Source: CAVQWT01 sp963810815
GTDB lineage: Bacteria; Pseudomonadota; Gammaproteobacteria; Burkholderiales; Casimicrobiaceae
Direction of reading: 5' to 3'
Assembly (NCBI GenBank): GCA_963810815.1
Contig: CAWEPB010000014.1
Span: 105,022 to 169,021 of the forward strand
DNA length: 64,000 bases
The notes under the pieces are model-generated. The model did no database searches. It was not told the DNA's origin and saw only the letters and a program-made list of their open reading frames with translations. A program made the position numbers and the translations under genes. Below, piece by piece: positions 53,466 to 62,486 of this stretch (position 1 is the first letter of the stretch; the number at the start of each line of letters is the position of its first letter).

Positions 53466-53798
53466 GCCGAAGTTCCTGGTTGCTGCGCGGGCGCGTCCTG
53501 CCGGACGGCCGCGCCGTCGGGCGCGGCGGACACGTCGTTCCGGTATTGCGGCGCGCTCCCGGTGACGCTATCCTTGCGGGCGACGTTCGATCTTCTCCGA
53601 CCGCTCCGACCACCCGACCCATCGATCGCGCTCCTGCCCGCCGCGGCGATTTTCCGGATCCGATTCTACGCGCGCACACGCGGCCGCAACCGCTTCGGGC
53701 GGTCGGGCGCAGCGGGCCCGAGGCACCCTCCCACCTTCGGCTGCTGCGGACCGATTGCTGCCTGATCGTCCGCCGCGCTGCACTCCCGGATCGAGGCA
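53466..53798. other. 333-nt divergent intergenic region
   Basis: It lies between the YihY/BrkB gene and the alpha/beta hydrolase gene. I see a GC hairpin (GCCGCGCC 53508-53515 with GGCGCGGC 53520-53527, 4-nt loop) and no convincing promoter or reading frame. Promoters for both genes are expected here. Confidence 0.5.
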
Positions 53799-55268
53799 AT
53801 GAGAGCCAAAGCGGTCAAGCTGATCAAGTGGGGCGCGGTCGTGCTGGGCGTCGTGCTGCTGACGGTGCTCGTCCTGCGGGCCTACGACTCGCAGCGCGGC
53901 CCCCCGCTGGAACTGTGGCACACCTACGTCCCGCACGAGCTGACGGCCGCAGAGATCGCCAAGTCCGATTGGGTCAAGTACGTCGCCGCGGAGCAGCGGA
54001 TCCTCGACGAGGTGCGCGCGGAGGTGACGGACAAGCTCGATCCCGAGTCCCGCGATCCCGCCAACCGCTATTTCGCCGGCAGCCCGATCTACCCGGGCAA
54101 TTTCGCGCAGGACTGGAACCGCTCGTACGTCATGGAGCCCGCCGGCGCTCCCGCCGGCGCCGTGGTCCTGCTCCACGGACTGACGGATTCGCCGTACAGC
54201 CTGCGGCACATCGCGCGGCGCTATCGCGACGACGGATACGTGGCGGTCGCGGTCCGGCTGCCCGGCCATGGCACGGTGCCGAGCGGCCTCACCGACGTCG
54301 AGTGGGAACAGTGGACCGAGGCCACCCGACTGGCGGTCCGGGAGGCGCGCCGGCGCGCGGGGCCCTCGACCCCGCTGCACGTGGTCGGCTTTTCGAACGG
54401 CGGCGCGCTGGCGATGAAGTACGCGCTCGACGCCCTCGGCGACAAGTCGCTGGCGCGGCCCGACCGCATCGTGCTGATCTCGCCGATGATCGGCATCACC
54501 AGCATGGCGCGTTTCGCCGGCATCTTCGGCTGGCCGGCGGTGTTTCCCGCCTTCGCCAAGGCCTCGTGGCTCGGCATCGTGCCCGAGTTCAATCCGTTCA
54601 AGTACAACTCGTTCCCGGTCAACGGCGCGCGCCAGTCGTCGCTGGTGGCACGGACGCTGCAGCAGCAGATCGCCCGGTATGCCGGCGAGGGCAAGCTGGC
54701 CGAGCTGGCCCCGATCCTCACCTTCCAGTCGGTGGTCGACTTCACGGTCAGCACGCGCGCGATCGTCAATGCGCTGTACGTGAACCTGCCCGCGAACGGC
54801 AGCGAACTCGTGCTGTTCGACCTCAACCGGTCGGCGCGATTCGGTCCGCTCCTGCGCCGGAGCACCGACACCGTGCTGGCCCGGCTCCTGCCCGAGGCGC
54901 CGCGGACGTTCAGGACGACGGTGATCACCAATGCCGGTCCCGGTGACCCGCAGGTCGTCGAGCGCGTCACCGAGGCGGGCGCGACCACCGAGCAGACGCG
55001 CCAGCTCGGAATGACGTACCCGCGGGACGTGTTCTCGCTGTCGCACCTGGCGCTCCCGTTTCCGATGGACGATTCGCTCTACGGGCTGGAGCCGGCGCAA
55101 CCCGACGAGTACGGGGCGAACCTGGGCGCGATCGCGACGCGCGGCGAGCGCGGGACGCTGATCGTCAGCATGGATTCGCTGGTCCGGATGTCGGCGAACC
55201 CGTTCTTTCCCTACCTGATGCAACGAATCGAGGAAGGCCTCGGCAGCGGGCCCAGGCCGGCCCGCTGA
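53799..55268 (+). CDS. Membrane-anchored alpha/beta hydrolase (serine aminopeptidase S33-like)
   Basis: 489 residues. An N-terminal hydrophobic helix (about 10-27, KWGAVVLGVVLLTVLVL) anchors it or is an uncleaved signal. The hydrolase fold shows the oxyanion motif LLHGLTDSPYS (124-134), LPGHGTVPSGL and the nucleophile elbow GFSNGG with S199. Charge-relay residues are likely later (H in FSLSHLALPF). The sequence resembles lysophospholipase/monoglyceride-lipase-like proteins. It lies in a group of predicted lipid hydrolases, with patatins at 48.9 and 55.6 kb. The substrate is not known. Confidence 0.82.
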   Translation: MRAKAVKLIKWGAVVLGVVLLTVLVLRAYDSQRGPPLELWHTYVPHELTAAEIAKSDWVKYVAAEQRILDEVRAEVTDKLDPESRDPANRYFAGSPIYPGNFAQDWNRSYVMEPAGAPAGAVVLLHGLTDSPYSLRHIARRYRDDGYVAVAVRLPGHGTVPSGLTDVEWEQWTEATRLAVREARRRAGPSTPLHVVGFSNGGALAMKYALDALGDKSLARPDRIVLISPMIGITSMARFAGIFGWPAVFPAFAKASWLGIVPEFNPFKYNSFPVNGARQSSLVARTLQQQIARYAGEGKLAELAPILTFQSVVDFTVSTRAIVNALYVNLPANGSELVLFDLNRSARFGPLLRRSTDTVLARLLPEAPRTFRTTVITNAGPGDPQVVERVTEAGATTEQTRQLGMTYPRDVFSLSHLALPFPMDDSLYGLEPAQPDEYGANLGAIATRGERGTLIVSMDSLVRMSANPFFPYLMQRIEEGLGSGPRPAR

Positions 55269-55567
55269 ACCCCGCGCGGCGCGCGCCGATCGGGCTGCGG
55301 CGGCCCCCCCCACCCGCCCGCACCGGTAGCGGACCCTTCCCCTGCAGCGCCGGACCCGCGCCCCGGGGCGCCCCCGCCTCCCCCCGCAGGGGTCGCCGCA
55401 TCGCCGGAAAAGTGGCATTATTGCACCGCAGCATTTCTCCCTCGGGTTCGATGAAACGCGTTCGGTGCGGCACCGGGCGGCGGGGGCGCCGAGGGGTGGG
55501 TTCGCCCTCGTGGATGCTGCGACATTCGCCGGTGGTTGCCGGCGCAGAATCGATCGAGGAGCATCCC
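55269..55567. other. 299-nt intergenic region
   Basis: It contains a C8 run near 55305, a short AT-rich patch at about 55408-55440 (with CATTAT) that is the likely promoter of the patatin gene, and GAGGAG (55556-55561), its ribosome-binding site. No gene is supported. Confidence 0.4.
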
Positions 55568-56674
55568 GTGGTCCAGCGCACTGCATCGAAACCCAAACGA
55601 CGCCCGGCACGCGCAAAGTCCGCTGCCACCCGTGCGCCCACCGGCAAGGCGGCGCCGAAGGCCAGGACCGCCCGCGTCGACCTCGCGTTGCAGGGCGGAG
55701 GCGCGCACGGCGCCTTCACCTGGGGCGTCCTCGACCGCCTGCTGGAGGAGCGGTGGATCTCCTTCGACGGCATCTCCGGAACCTCCGCCGGCGCGATGAA
55801 CGCGGTGGTGATGGCCGACGGGCTGACCACGGGCGGGCCCGAGGGGGCACGCGCGGCGCTCGAGGCGTTCTGGCGGCGCGTGTCGGATGCGGCGCAGTTG
55901 AGCCCGCTGCGCCGCGGGCCGCTCGAGATCCTGACCGGCACCTGGACGCTCGATTATTCGCCGGTGTTCGCCGCGCTGGACATCGCGGCGCGGGTCCTGT
56001 CGCCCTACGACACGAATCCGATGGGCACGAACCCGCTGCGGCGGATCCTGGAGGACAGCGTCGACTTCAGGCGGCTCACCACCGCGTCGATCAAGCTGTT
56101 CGTCACGGCGACCAACGTGCGGACCGGCCGCGGCCACATCTTCCGCAACGCCGACCTCACCGCCGACGTGCTGCTGGCATCCGCGTGCCTGCCGACGATG
56201 TTCCAGGCGGTCGAGATCGACGGCGAGCCCTACTGGGACGGCGGCTACTCCGGCAATCCGTCGATGGCGCCGCTGATCCGCGAATGCACGGCGTCGGACA
56301 CGATCCTGGTGCAGATCAATCCGATCGAGCGCCCGGGAACGCCGCGTTCGGCACGGGAGATCCACAACCGGCTGAACGAAATCGCCTTCAATTCGGTGCT
56401 GCTGAAGGAACTGCACGCCGGCGCCCTGCTCCGCCATGTCACCGACCCCGGCACGGGTGAGGGCGCGATCTGGGCGAAGATGCGCCTGCACCGCATCGCC
56501 AGCGACGTCATGCTCGACCTCGGCTACTCCTCCAAGCTGATCGCCGAGTGGCCGTTCTTCTGCATGCTGCGCGACGAAGGCCGCAAGGCCGCCACCGCGT
56601 TTCTCGACGCGCACGGCGCGGACCTGGGCGTGCGTTCGACGCTGGACCTCGACGCCCTCACGGAAGGGGTCTAG
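55568..56674 (+). CDS. Patatin-like phospholipase (cytoplasmic type)
   Basis: 368 residues. A basic N-terminal segment (RTASKPKRRPARAKSAATRA) without a signal peptide precedes the patatin domain: LALQGGGAHGAFTWGVLDRL (oxyanion hole), GISGTSAGAMNAV with the catalytic serine, and the aspartate in YWDGGYSGNPS. RRILEDSVDFRRL and a C-terminal helical part follow the RssA-like bacterial group. I chose the GTG at 55568 because GAGGAG lies 6 nt upstream; ATGs further upstream give Arg-rich unrelated sequence. The basic leader resembles that of polyhydroxyalkanoate- or membrane-associated proteins, but this is speculative. It ends 5 nt before the GntP gene. Confidence 0.86.
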   Translation: MVQRTASKPKRRPARAKSAATRAPTGKAAPKARTARVDLALQGGGAHGAFTWGVLDRLLEERWISFDGISGTSAGAMNAVVMADGLTTGGPEGARAALEAFWRRVSDAAQLSPLRRGPLEILTGTWTLDYSPVFAALDIAARVLSPYDTNPMGTNPLRRILEDSVDFRRLTTASIKLFVTATNVRTGRGHIFRNADLTADVLLASACLPTMFQAVEIDGEPYWDGGYSGNPSMAPLIRECTASDTILVQINPIERPGTPRSAREIHNRLNEIAFNSVLLKELHAGALLRHVTDPGTGEGAIWAKMRLHRIASDVMLDLGYSSKLIAEWPFFCMLRDEGRKAATAFLDAHGADLGVRSTLDLDALTEGV

Positions 56675-56679
56675 ACGCC

Positions 56680-58137
56680 ATGGGCATCGGATTGCTCGGC
56701 ATCCTGCTCGGCCTGGCCGGGCTCGTCTGGCTGTCGTTTCGCGGCTGGAGCGTGCTGGTGCTGGCGCCGGCCGCGGCCCTGGTGGCGGCGGCCGCCGCGC
56801 AGGAGCCGCTGCTCGCCAACTGGACCATCACCTTCATGGGTGCGGCGGCGGGCTTCATCCTGCAGTTCTTCCCGCTGTTCCTGCTCGGCGCCGTCTTCGG
56901 CAAGCTGATGGAGGACAGCGGTTCCGTCGCGGCGATCGCCCGGTGGATGACCGGGCGGCTCGGTCCCAAGCGCGCGGTGCTTGCCGTCGTGCTCGCGGGC
57001 ACGGCCGTCACGTACGGCGGCGTCAGCCTGTTCGTCGCATTCTTCGTGCTGGTGCCGATGGGGCAGGCACTGTTCCGCGCGGCGGACATCCCCAACCGTC
57101 TGATGCCCGCGGCGATCGCGCTGGGCACGATGACGTTCACGATGTCGGCGTTGCCCGGCACGCCGGCGATCCAGAACGCCATCCCGATGCCGTTCTTCGG
57201 GACCACGCCGTTCGCCGCGCCCGGCCTGGGTCTCGTCGCGACAGCCATCATGCTGGCCTTCGGCCTGTGGTGGCTGGCGCGCGCGGAAAATGCCGCCCGG
57301 CGTGCGGGCGAGGGCTTCGGCGTCGCGCTGGCGGCACCGGAAACCGCCGCCGGCGATCCGCCGTTTCGCGAGCGGGCGACGACGGCGAGTGCGTTCGATC
57401 CGGCGGAAATCCACCGTGGCCACAAGAGCGCCGAAGCGCCGGGGGCGTTCGTCGCGGCGCTGCCGCTGATCGTCGTGGTGGCGGTCAACCTGGTCGCGTC
57501 GTTGCTGGTGCTGCCGCGCCTCGACTTGAGCTTCCTGGCCAGCGAGCGCTGGGGCGGCGCGGGAGGCGCGTCGGTCACCGGCGTATGGTCGGTGCTGCTC
57601 GCGCTGGCGATCGCCATCGTCACGCTGGTGGCGCTCAATCACCGGCGGCTGCCCGCGCTGCGCGACACCGTCGACGCCGGCGCGACCGCGTCGGTGCTGC
57701 CGGTGCTGAGCGTGGCCAGCCTGGTCGGCTTCGGCGCCGTCGTCGCGGCGATGCCGGCGTTCGCCGTCGTCCGCGACTGGGTGCTGTCGATCGGCGGCGG
57801 GCCGCTGGTCTCGCTGGCGCTGGCGACCAACATCCTCGCCGCGCTGACCGGATCGGCTTCGGGCGGGCTGACGATCGCGCTGGAGGCCCTCGGCGGCCCG
57901 TTCATGCAGATGGCCGCCGAACTCGCCATCGATCCCGCGCTGATGCACCGCGTGGCGGTGATCGGCGCCGGCACCCTCGACAGCCTGCCGCACAACGGCG
58001 CCGTCGTGACGCTGCTGGCCGTGTGCGGCACGACCCACAAGGAAAGCTACTTCGACATCGTGATGGTCGGCATCGTCAGCGCGATCCTCGGGCTCGTCGC
58101 GGTGATCGTGCTTGGAACCATGTTCGGATCGTTCTGA
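56680..58137 (+). CDS. GntP-family permease
   Basis: A 485-residue inner-membrane transporter with about twelve hydrophobic segments. It has the family features: LLANWTITFMGAAAGFILQF near the start, LLGAVFGKLMEDSGSVAAIA, TYGGVSLFVAFFVLVPMGQA, FTMSALPGTPAIQNAIPMPF and the late ALTGSASGGLTIALEALGGP. Members move gluconate, other sugar acids or short hydroxyacids with protons; the substrate is not readable. It starts 5 nt after the patatin stop, so the two are probably one operon. A hydrophilic loop at about 205-255 is longer than usual. Confidence 0.88.
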   Translation: MGIGLLGILLGLAGLVWLSFRGWSVLVLAPAAALVAAAAAQEPLLANWTITFMGAAAGFILQFFPLFLLGAVFGKLMEDSGSVAAIARWMTGRLGPKRAVLAVVLAGTAVTYGGVSLFVAFFVLVPMGQALFRAADIPNRLMPAAIALGTMTFTMSALPGTPAIQNAIPMPFFGTTPFAAPGLGLVATAIMLAFGLWWLARAENAARRAGEGFGVALAAPETAAGDPPFRERATTASAFDPAEIHRGHKSAEAPGAFVAALPLIVVVAVNLVASLLVLPRLDLSFLASERWGGAGGASVTGVWSVLLALAIAIVTLVALNHRRLPALRDTVDAGATASVLPVLSVASLVGFGAVVAAMPAFAVVRDWVLSIGGGPLVSLALATNILAALTGSASGGLTIALEALGGPFMQMAAELAIDPALMHRVAVIGAGTLDSLPHNGAVVTLLAVCGTTHKESYFDIVMVGIVSAILGLVAVIVLGTMFGSF

Positions 58138-58188
58138 ACCTGGGAGACGCGCGCGGCGGACCCGGACGCCGCAGGATGTCAGCAACCG

Positions 58189-58728
58189 TCACTTGGCGTC
58201 TCGGGCCGCCTGCCTGCGCTGGTTGCGCGCTCGCACGTGGGCGCTCACGGCGTGCCGCGGTACCGGCCTGCGCTTGGCAGGTGCCGGCGGGGTAGCTGCG
58301 CGCGGCTCCCCCGTCTTGCCCGCCCGTGGTCGCGAAGCGGTCTTGGGAGACGCCACTCCGCGGGCAAACAGACCCTGCAACTTGCGCTTGCCCGCTGCCC
58401 GCTCCTTCGCCGCGCGCTCGGCCGCATTGAGCCGTGCGAGCTTGGCGATGTAGCGCGCGAGCGTTTCGTCGAACAGCTTAACTCGCTGCGCCGCGAGCAT
58501 CTGGGTCTTCGGCTGCGCGCCGTAGCGCCCTCCGCTCGCGACGCGTCCGGCCGCGCGCGTACGGCGGACGAGGTCGCGATACTTGTCGCGCAGTTTCCGC
58601 GTGCGCTGGATCTTGTTCTGGAGGCGGGCGCTTGTCCAGGCGGTCTTGTCGCTTGCGTAGCTCGCCGCGACCAGCTCGAGCTCGGAAGCGCTGCACAGTC
58701 GTCGGGCCGTAATCATCGTGTACGCCAT
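58189..58728 (-). CDS. Basic, Arg/Lys/Ala-rich protein of unknown function
   Basis: 179 residues and strongly basic. The first 115 look like two long helices (ARLQNKIQRTRKLRDKYRDL and ETLARYIAKLARLNAAERAA), possibly coiled coil. The last 60 are a disordered Pro/Arg/Ala tail, with RRPVPRHAVSAHVRARNQRR near the end. There is no signal peptide or membrane segment. AAAGGAG stands 8 nt before the ATG, which supports translation. Nucleic-acid binding is plausible from composition only. It is in the same direction as the Mrp operon, 73 nt after mnhD, but could be separately transcribed. I do not recognise the family. Confidence 0.62.
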   Translation of the reverse strand: MAYTMITARRLCSASELELVAASYASDKTAWTSARLQNKIQRTRKLRDKYRDLVRRTRAAGRVASGGRYGAQPKTQMLAAQRVKLFDETLARYIAKLARLNAAERAAKERAAGKRKLQGLFARGVASPKTASRPRAGKTGEPRAATPPAPAKRRPVPRHAVSAHVRARNQRRQAARDAK

Positions 58729-58801
58729 GGTGGTGCTCCTTTGATGGAAAAATGCCGTCGTCAGCGATTCGGGAGGAGGTTGCGGCGCGCGGCCATGACA
58801 C

Positions 58802-60559
58802 TTAGTTCGACATCGCGCCGGCGGCGAGCGCCCAGCCGAACAGCGCGGTCACCGCGAGCATCGCGACGCTCGCGGAGGGCCAGCGCCGGACCAGCGCGTC
58901 CGCACTCGCGACGGCGGCACCCACCGCGACCATGCCGCGTCGCACGGGCCCGGCGTCGGCATCGGCGCGCCCGGGCGCGAGCAGCGACCGGCGCGCGAAT
59001 CCCAGCGCCAGCAGCGCACCGCCGGCGAACGTCAGCAGCGTCGACCCCAGTTCCGCGGGCGCCAGCGGATTCGAAACGAGATCGCCCGGAACGGGCCCGA
59101 GCGCGGCCAGCGCGAGCAGCAGCGAGCACACGGCGAGCGCCAGCGCCGCGAACTCGGACAAGCGCGAGACGCGCTTCACAAGTGTGACCGGCTCGCGCGC
59201 GCGGCGCAGCGCGCTGACGAGGACGAGCACGACGTAGCCCGCCGTGAAGACGGCACCACCCTGCAGCACGATCGTCCACCACCACTGGCCCGAGTCGGCG
59301 GCGGCGTAGAGCAGCAGCTTCTTCGCGAGATAGGCGCCGCTCGGCACGACGCCCATCAGCGCCAGTCCCGCCACCGCGAACGTGAGCACGGTGACGGGCA
59401 TCGCACGCGCGACGCCGCCAAGGTCGGCGATGCGGTCGTGGCCGAGCGCCGCGTAGACGAGGCCGGCCGCCATGAACATGCCGGCCTTGGCGGTCGCATG
59501 CGAGATCGCCTGCAGGAGCCCGCCCGTCAGCGCCCCGCCGTGCACCAGCGCGGTCCCACTGGCGTCGAAGGCCAGCGGGAACATCAGGAACAGGTAGCCG
59601 ATCTGCGCCAGCGTCGAATAGGCGACCAGCAGCTTCAGCCGCTCCTGCCGCACGGCGACGATGCTGCCGAAGACGATCGCCGCCGCGCCCATGCCCGCCA
59701 GCAGCTGCGCCGCGGACAGCGTGATCACGCCCGGCATCACGTCGAACCACAGGCGGACGACGAGGAACCAGGAGCCCTTGACCACCAGCGCGGACAGCAC
59801 CGCACTCGCCGCCGCCGGTGCGCCGGCGTGCGCGGGCGGCAGCCAGATGTGCAGCGGGAAGAGTGCGGTCTTCGCGAGAAGGCCGGTGGTCATCAGTGCC
59901 GCCGCCGCGAGCGTGGCGGGGTCGGGACGGATGCGCGCCGCGAGCAGCGCGATGTCCAGCGTGCCGTAGGCGCCGTACAGCAGCACCGCCCCCAGCAGGT
60001 AGAGCACCGAGCCGAGCAACGCGAACAGCAGGTAGCGCAGCGCGGCGCGCAGCGTCTCGCCGCGGCCTTCGAGCGACACGAGCGGCACGCCGGCGAACGT
60101 CAGCAGTTCCAGCGCGACGTACAGCGTGAAGAGGTCGCCGCTGACGAACACGAGGTTGAGCGAGCCCCACACCGCCATCAGCAGCAGCCAGTAGGTGAAC
60201 GGCGCGCGCGCCTCGCGTTGGCCGGACGGCGTGCCGAAATCGGCGCAGGCGTACACGCCGATGCCGAAGATCACCACGGCGACAACGAGCAGCATGACCA
60301 CGGCCAGCGCGTCGGCGCGCAGCGCGACGCCCAGCGGCGGCGCCCAGCCGCCCAGCAGGTAGACCACCGGGGCGCCCAACCGCATGTAGTGATCGGCGAC
60401 GGCGACCGCGATGCCGAACCCGACGGCCATCGTCAGGAACGCGACGCGCTGCGCATTGCGGCTGCCCAGCACCAGGCCCACAAGGACGCCGATGAACGGC
60501 ACGAGCACGGCGAGCGCGAGCAGCAGTCCGCCGGGAGTCGTCATGTCGGAGGCGGGCAT
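58802..60559 (-). CDS. mnhD: Mrp/Mnh cation antiporter subunit D-like (ND2/ND4-type) protein
   Basis: A 585-residue proton-translocating-type membrane protein with about 14 helices. It shows the antiporter core (LYVALELLTFAGVPLVSLEG with the conserved Glu in TM5; LLAKTALFPLHIWLPPAHAG with the TM7 Lys; LLVAYSTLAQIGYLFLMFPL; HATAKAGMFMAAGLV with the TM12 Lys region). It is longer than typical MrpD (about 500) by a C-terminal extension with one more hydrophobic segment. It could start at 60559 or at the ATG at 60544. It is the only large antiporter-like subunit in this operon; no MrpA ND5 homologue is present. A 62-nt gap separates it from mnhC. Confidence 0.88.
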   Translation of the reverse strand: MPASDMTTPGGLLLALAVLVPFIGVLVGLVLGSRNAQRVAFLTMAVGFGIAVAVADHYMRLGAPVVYLLGGWAPPLGVALRADALAVVMLLVVAVVIFGIGVYACADFGTPSGQREARAPFTYWLLLMAVWGSLNLVFVSGDLFTLYVALELLTFAGVPLVSLEGRGETLRAALRYLLFALLGSVLYLLGAVLLYGAYGTLDIALLAARIRPDPATLAAAALMTTGLLAKTALFPLHIWLPPAHAGAPAAASAVLSALVVKGSWFLVVRLWFDVMPGVITLSAAQLLAGMGAAAIVFGSIVAVRQERLKLLVAYSTLAQIGYLFLMFPLAFDASGTALVHGGALTGGLLQAISHATAKAGMFMAAGLVYAALGHDRIADLGGVARAMPVTVLTFAVAGLALMGVVPSGAYLAKKLLLYAAADSGQWWWTIVLQGGAVFTAGYVVLVLVSALRRAREPVTLVKRVSRLSEFAALALAVCSLLLALAALGPVPGDLVSNPLAPAELGSTLLTFAGGALLALGFARRSLLAPGRADADAGPVRRGMVAVGAAVASADALVRRWPSASVAMLAVTALFGWALAAGAMSN

Positions 60560-60621
60560 CGTCTGCGCCGGCTAGTCGAATCGAACTGGCCGTACGCACG
60601 CCGAGGTGCCGGCACGGTCGC

Positions 60622-60981
60622 TCATTGCGGGAGTCCCGCCGGGGCTTCCGGAGGATCCGCCTCTGGCTTCGCAGGCACGTCGGCAGAGAGGGTAACCGAC
60701 CCCGTGACGTCGAACAGCCGCAGCAGCACGGCGACCGCAAGCGCCGTGGCGGAGAACGCGACGACGATGCCGGTGATCAGCAGCGCCTGCGGCACCGGGT
60801 CGCCGCCGAGGCCTGCCGCCGCGCCGCGGCGCGCGATGGCGCCCAGCAACAGGAACACGCCGCTGCCGACGACGTTGAACGCGAGGATCTTGCGCAGCGG
60901 GTGCGCATTGGCGACCATGCCGTACAGGCCGACGCCCACCAGCAGCGCCGCGCAGAGCCCGAAGAGCGTGCCGCCGCTCAT
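60622..60981 (-). CDS. mnhC: Mrp/Mnh antiporter subunit C (NuoK-like)
   Basis: 119 residues and three membrane helices (GLCAALLVGVGLYGMVANAH, ILAFNVVGSGVFLLLGAIAR, PQALLITGIVVAFSATALAV), the MrpC/NuoK pattern with the conserved DPVPQALLITGIVV. The C-terminal 22 residues are Pro/Glu-rich and extend past the fold. Its ATG shares one base with the stop of the upstream subunit (TAATG), which implies coupling. Confidence 0.92.
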   Translation of the reverse strand: MSGGTLFGLCAALLVGVGLYGMVANAHPLRKILAFNVVGSGVFLLLGAIARRGAAAGLGGDPVPQALLITGIVVAFSATALAVAVLLRLFDVTGSVTLSADVPAKPEADPPEAPAGLPQ

Positions 60982-61919
60982 TACCGGACCGGCCTTAACG
61001 GCGCGCCGGTGAGCAGCAGCGCGAGGATCAGCGCGAGCGTCGGCATCAGCGCCAGCTCGATGACGATGATGAGCGGCTTCGCGAGACCGACCGGATAGGC
61101 CAGGAACGCCCCGGCGGTCGCCGCGCCCACGAGCCCGATCGCGATGAACACCAGCGGGCCGGCCACGAGCCCGACGCGCACCCAGGTCCGGCTGATCGGC
61201 GGCGCGTCCGCGAGGCCCGCCATGATGACCAGCAGCCACATCGCGGCGACGATCGTCGCGCCCTGGAACTTGCCGCCCGGATGATCGGCGCCCACCCAGA
61301 AGACGTACATGCCGACGATGATGCCGATCGGCGGCAGCACGCGCGCGAGGTACGCGAGGATGCCGTTGGGATCGGCACGGTGGCGCAGGCCCGGACGACC
61401 GCCCCATGCGCTGTCCGGTCCGAGCGACCACACGCCGACGAGCGCGAACACCAGCACGATCGCCTCGAGCAGCGTGTCCATCGCGCGGAACGCGAGCAGC
61501 ACGGCGGTGATCGGATTGCCGACGCCGGTCACCGCCATGTTGGCGACGGTCTGAGGTGCGAGTGTGGGCGCGGGCTCCGGCAGCGTCAGCACGCACAGCG
61601 CGAGCGTCGCCGTCACCGCGGCGGCACCGGCGGCCGCGACGACGCGCGTGAACGCGTGCGGCCGCTCGGCCCGCGCGGCCGCTTCGGTGCCGCGCAGGCG
61701 CGACGCCGCGCCGATCAGCAGCGCGCCGGTCAGGCCGCCGCCGATGGCGGCTTCGGTCAGCGCCACGTCGACGCCATGGAGCTGCACCCAGACCAGCGTC
61801 AGCAGCAGGCCATAGGCGATGAAGCCCACGACCGCGGCGAACGCATCGCGCGCGAACACCGCCCAGAGCGCGAGCGCGACGATCAGCGCCACGAGGCCGA
61901 CGTTTAGCACGTCAGTCAC
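60981..61919 (-). CDS. mnhB: Fusion of MrpA C-terminal (MbhD/MbhE-like) domains with subunit B
   Basis: 312 residues. Residues about 1-80 match MbhD/DUF4040 (FARDAFAAVVGFIAYGLLLT then HGVDVALTEAAIGGGLTGAL). About 85-165 match MbhE (VGNPITAVLLAFRAMDTLLE AIVLVFALVGVWSL). About 180-312 match MrpB (RVLPPIGIIVGMYVFWVGAD HPGGKFQGATIVAAMWLLVI). In ordinary Mrp systems the first two belong to the end of the large MrpA subunit. Here they stand alone, joined to B, with no ND5-like part. It overlaps mnhG by 8 nt and mnhC by 1 nt. Confidence 0.88.
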   Translation of the reverse strand: MTDVLNVGLVALIVALALWAVFARDAFAAVVGFIAYGLLLTLVWVQLHGVDVALTEAAIGGGLTGALLIGAASRLRGTEAAARAERPHAFTRVVAAAGAAAVTATLALCVLTLPEPAPTLAPQTVANMAVTGVGNPITAVLLAFRAMDTLLEAIVLVFALVGVWSLGPDSAWGGRPGLRHRADPNGILAYLARVLPPIGIIVGMYVFWVGADHPGGKFQGATIVAAMWLLVIMAGLADAPPISRTWVRVGLVAGPLVFIAIGLVGAATAGAFLAYPVGLAKPLIIVIELALMPTLALILALLLTGAPLRPVR

Positions 61920-62205
61920 GGCGCTCCTCGCGCCGCGCCGCCCGCGCGACCATCTGCGACGCGCACGCGCCGGCCAGCATCACGAGCAGCCACACGACCA
62001 CGAGCTTCAGCCCCGCGACCACGCCGTCCGCCTGCGGCAGCAGGCCGAGCACCACCAGTCCCAGCCCGAGATTGTCGGCCTTGGTCAGCGCGTGCAGCCG
62101 CGTGAACGTGTCCGGAAAGCGCAGCAGGCCCAGCGTCCCGGCGAGGAAAAAAATCGCGCCAGCCACGATGGCGACGATGGACGCGACGTTCAGCAGGGTC
62201 GTCAT
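61912..62205 (-). CDS. mnhG: Mrp/Mnh antiporter subunit G
   Basis: 97 residues, three membrane helices, with the subunit-G signature FLAGTLGLLRFPDTFTRLHA LTKADNLGLGLVV and a basic C-terminus (ARAARREERRD). Its ATG overlaps the mnhF stop by 4 nt (ATGA), and its end overlaps the next gene by 8 nt. Confidence 0.93.
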   Translation of the reverse strand: MTTLLNVASIVAIVAGAIFFLAGTLGLLRFPDTFTRLHALTKADNLGLGLVVLGLLPQADGVVAGLKLVVVWLLVMLAGACASQMVARAARREERRD

Positions 62206-62486
62206 TCGCGATCCGCCTCGCTGTCGTCGGACATGCCCGGCACCGACGCCTTCACGAACGCGATGGTCGCGAACGCCGCCAGCAGCGCGAGCGTCAGCGC
62301 CACGTCGACGATGGCGCCCACGCCGGAGGCCGCGCCCAGCAGCAGCAGCGCGGCGATGCCGCCGGTGCCGAGCAGCTGCGCCGCCATCATGCGATCGGCG
62401 TCGCCCGGTCCGTGCAGGATGCGCGCGAGCCCGAGCGCGACCATCGCCAGCACGAAGACCGATGCCCCCTGCAGGAACTCAGCCAT
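62202..62486 (-). CDS. mnhF: Mrp/Mnh antiporter subunit F
   Basis: 94 residues, three membrane helices, with the subunit-F motif LARILHGPGDADRMMAAQLL GTGGIAALLLLG and VALTLALLAAFATIAFVK. It overlaps mnhE by 8 nt and mnhG by 4 nt. Confidence 0.93.
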   Translation of the reverse strand: MAEFLQGASVFVLAMVALGLARILHGPGDADRMMAAQLLGTGGIAALLLLGAASGVGAIVDVALTLALLAAFATIAFVKASVPGMSDDSEADRE

